A stretch of DNA of 9,749 nucleotides from Flavobacteriales bacterium (GTDB lineage Bacteria > Bacteroidota > Bacteroidia > Flavobacteriales_D > Sanyastnellaceae). Positions 8,105 to 9,749 of the stretch are shown piece after piece (positions within the stretch are counted from its first letter, which is position 1; each line of letters begins with the position of its first letter). Position numbers and translations under genes: made by a program. The notes under the pieces are model-generated. The model saw only the letters and a program-made list of their open reading frames with translations. It was not told where the DNA came from and did no database searches. The stretch is taken from the NCBI GenBank assembly GCA_015660615.1, contig DQKQ01000213.1:1-9749 (forward strand). The letters are read 5' to 3'.

Positions 8105-8989
8105 ATGAAGAATTTATTTAAACTATTAGGCTTACTCTTATTGACCTTTAGTCTCACAAACTCTAACTATGGTCAGGTCGGGTATGTACAACCCTCTCCT
8201 ACTTCTCCAGATGATGTGGTAACCCTTTTTATAGATATAAACCAAAGCCAAGACGGTCTTCAAAACAATGCCCTAAGTGCTATGTTAGATGTAATGTCTG
8301 ATACCACGCACGTATATCTATGGGCATGGAATCCGTCTTCGCCTATGGCTGGAAATGGAGAATGGACTGCGTCGAATGAGGCGATGAGACTTAATCGGAT
8401 TGGGCCTAAATTATATTCTATGACTTTCGTACCTACGGAGTTTTTTGATATCGAGGGAGCTGAGCTTTATGCTAGTGGGATTTCATGCCTGGCTAAACTT
8501 AAGGACGGATCGCCCATCGATGGGTTCGAAGGTGAACCCAAGACGGAGGATTTATATATACCCATAGTGCCGAAATTATGTGACGAAGTTATATGTGTGT
8601 TTCCCGAAGTTCGTCGCGCTGACGATTTTCTAAGTATTACTTACGATAATACGCAAGAATCGTACGAAGGGCTTCAAAATATGGGTGGGGAAGATTGTTA
8701 TTTATGGATGGCAGCGAAGCTACTTGATGGGACGAATTTAATTTACATAGATGAAGCCCTTGTGACCTCAACCCCTGAACTTCAATTGACTTCTATCGAT
8801 GATGGAACAGTTGAAACAGCGGGCAAGTATAGAATTACCTTTATCCCCGAGGATCTATTCGCACCAATGATGACTCCAGAAATGGCAGGAATAGATTATC
8901 TTATTTGTTACATCTTAAGGCCAGGATTTTCATATCCTCCAGGACCACCTAATTACTACATTAATCTTCCTATTCTAACTTGTGAGTAA
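8105..8989 (+). CDS. Exported two-module beta protein, putative alpha-glucan-binding accessory (SusE/F position)
   Basis: This 294-aa product has a signal peptide with a signal-peptidase I type end (about 1-23, NYG-Q). No Cys lies in the signal region, so it does not look like a lipoprotein, and it has no T9SS tail. The mature part is two copies of one module (about 28-153 and 166-291). Matching landmarks are DDVVTLFIDI / DDFLSITYDN, YLWAW / YLWMA, and SMTFVPTEFFDI / RITFIPEDLFAP. Both copies resemble the N-terminal module of the amylase at 226-3105. Six cysteines (C128, C159, C164, C198, C268, C293) could form disulfides. Position after SusC/SusD and before an amylase corresponds to SusE/SusF in the classical starch system, so starch binding is a reasonable inference. 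It may correspond to proteins annotated DUF4961, but I am not certain. Location (periplasm, surface or released) is unclear. Confidence 0.75.
   Translation: MKNLFKLLGLLLLTFSLTNSNYGQVGYVQPSPTSPDDVVTLFIDINQSQDGLQNNALSAMLDVMSDTTHVYLWAWNPSSPMAGNGEWTASNEAMRLNRIGPKLYSMTFVPTEFFDIEGAELYASGISCLAKLKDGSPIDGFEGEPKTEDLYIPIVPKLCDEVICVFPEVRRADDFLSITYDNTQESYEGLQNMGGEDCYLWMAAKLLDGTNLIYIDEALVTSTPELQLTSIDDGTVETAGKYRITFIPEDLFAPMMTPEMAGIDYLICYILRPGFSYPPGPPNYYINLPILTCE
8186..8563 (+). repeat. First copy of the tandem beta module (protein level)
   Basis: Codons for residues 28-153 of the 294-aa protein form the first module, from VQPSPTSPDDVVTLFIDI to the DLYIPI strand. It matches the second copy in motif order and spacing at the protein level, but the DNA of the two copies is clearly diverged, indicating an old duplication rather than a recent one. 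Confidence 0.6.
8600..8977 (+). repeat. Second copy of the tandem beta module (protein level)
   Basis: Codons for residues 166-291 form the second module, from FPEVRRADDFLSITYDN to the YYINLPIL strand. Shared landmarks with copy one are the DD-led strand, the YLW strand, the (T/M)(F)(I/V)P-x-x-x-F turn, and the closing strand before a Pro-rich segment (SYPPGPP, 276-282) unique to this copy. Confidence 0.6.
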
Positions 8990-8998
8990 TATCTAAGA

Positions 8999-9749
8999 AT
9001 GAAAACTACTCGAATCTTCCTTTTAGCTTCTGTAAGTTTTGTAGCCATTGCGCTCTCTAATTGCTCAAGCACAACAACAAATCACGAGCAATCATCATCT
9101 GAGACATTAACAGAGGTTGTAAAAAAGCTTCGTGAAGGAGATGGTTGGAGTACGTGGGGACCCACACTTCCTATACAGTTAGAATCAAATTCAACGAGAC
9201 TTAACTTAAAAGACTACTTACTTTATGGGGAGCGTGTGGATTCAATAGTGTATTTCTATGAGATGAACCATCCTGAAAGGATTCACTTCAACAGTTATAA
9301 TGATGCAATAATATCGAAACAGCCCACAAATGGAATCGGGTTGCTTTCACTATACGTAAAGCAAGGATCCAACTCTGCTCAAAGAAATATCCTAGTATTC
9401 GCTTCTGAGATGCAGGAGATTACAATTGAAACTAATGGAGGCAGAATATCTAAGGCGAAAAGTGTTCATTTAGCAGGATCTATGAACGGCTGGAGTTCTT
9501 GGAAAACTCCACTTGAGAAAGGGGGAAACGGGAATTGGTCTGTGACTTTAAACTTGCCTTTAGGGAACCATTCATACCAAATAATAACAGACAATGACTG
9601 GGGCTTAGACCCCGTCAACAGTGATTCTATACCCAACGGGCTAGGCGGATGGAATTCACTTATAGAAGTATCCCAAGCTTCATTGCCCCCTGTTATTAAA
9701 GTTGCTATCGCGGAAGATACCGATATCGAAATTGAAGGAGATTATGGAG
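8999..9749 (+). CDS. N-terminal part of a lipoprotein with CBM48-like domain, probable second GH13 amylase (3' truncated)
   Basis: An open frame starts at the ATG at 8999, nine nt after the preceding stop, and runs without a stop to the window end (250 residues plus one base). It begins with a lipoprotein signal (hydrophobic 6-20, then LSNC with C22; Asn at -1 is unusual) and a Ser/Thr-rich tether (SSTTTNHEQSSS). A beta-rich region follows (about 48-145). Next comes an early-set/CBM48-like domain (about 155-222) with VHLAGSMNGWSSWKTPL, a GNWSVTLNLPLGNHSYQIIT pair of strands and WGLDPVNSD. A further beta domain starts near 229. CBM48 domains of this kind precede GH13 catalytic barrels, and the gene lies in an amylase/SusCD operon, so a surface-anchored SusG-like amylase or neopullulanase is the best guess. 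The catalytic barrel is outside the window, so the enzyme assignment is inference. Confidence 0.75.
   Translation, partial: MKTTRIFLLASVSFVAIALSNCSSTTTNHEQSSSETLTEVVKKLREGDGWSTWGPTLPIQLESNSTRLNLKDYLLYGERVDSIVYFYEMNHPERIHFNSYNDAIISKQPTNGIGLLSLYVKQGSNSAQRNILVFASEMQEITIETNGGRISKAKSVHLAGSMNGWSSWKTPLEKGGNGNWSVTLNLPLGNHSYQIITDNDWGLDPVNSDSIPNGLGGWNSLIEVSQASLPPVIKVAIAEDTDIEIEGDYG

Overview
The window reads as part of a starch/maltodextrin (alpha-glucan) utilization locus of a member of the Bacteroidota, most likely a Flavobacteriia-type organism. The evidence is a SusC/SusD pair, an alpha-amylase ending in a type IX secretion (Por) sorting tail, Bacteroidota-style lipoprotein signals, and start codons preceded by A/T-rich sequence rather than clear Shine-Dalgarno motifs. 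I cannot name the genus.

Everything lies on the + strand and is packed like a single operon. From left to right: (1) the C-terminal end of a NrtR/Nudix-type winged-helix regulator (1-225, cut by the window start); (2) a multidomain, T9SS-secreted GH13 alpha-amylase (226-3105), whose ATG directly follows the regulator's stop; (3) a SusC-type TonB-dependent transporter (3102-6176), overlapping the amylase by the four bases ATGA; (4) a SusD-type glycan-binding lipoprotein (6181-7566); (5) a small lipoprotein resembling lipocalin-like DUF5004 proteins (7577-8098); (6) a 294-aa exported protein made of two tandem copies of a beta-rich module (8105-8989); (7) the N-terminal 250 residues of a second predicted surface amylase, a lipoprotein with a CBM48-like domain (8999 to the window end). 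Gaps between genes are 0, -4, 4, 10, 6 and 9 nt. There is therefore no room for intergenic promoters or terminators, and no stretch over 300 bases lacks a gene.

As a working model (inference from known Sus systems): the T9SS amylase and the lipoprotein amylase cut alpha-glucans outside the cell, the SusC/SusD pair captures and imports the oligosaccharides, and the two small exported proteins occupy the slot where classical SusE/SusF starch-binding lipoproteins sit. The regulator at the left edge is a candidate sugar-responsive controller of the operon.

The most interesting points are: the same beta module appears once at the N-terminus of the secreted amylase and twice in the 294-aa protein; that protein has neither a lipobox nor a T9SS tail; a G8 homopolymer sits in the amylase signal-peptide codons, where one slipped base would abolish the enzyme; and a Nudix-type regulator abuts the locus with zero spacing. 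I see no RNA genes, CRISPR arrays, insertion sequences or attachment sites.
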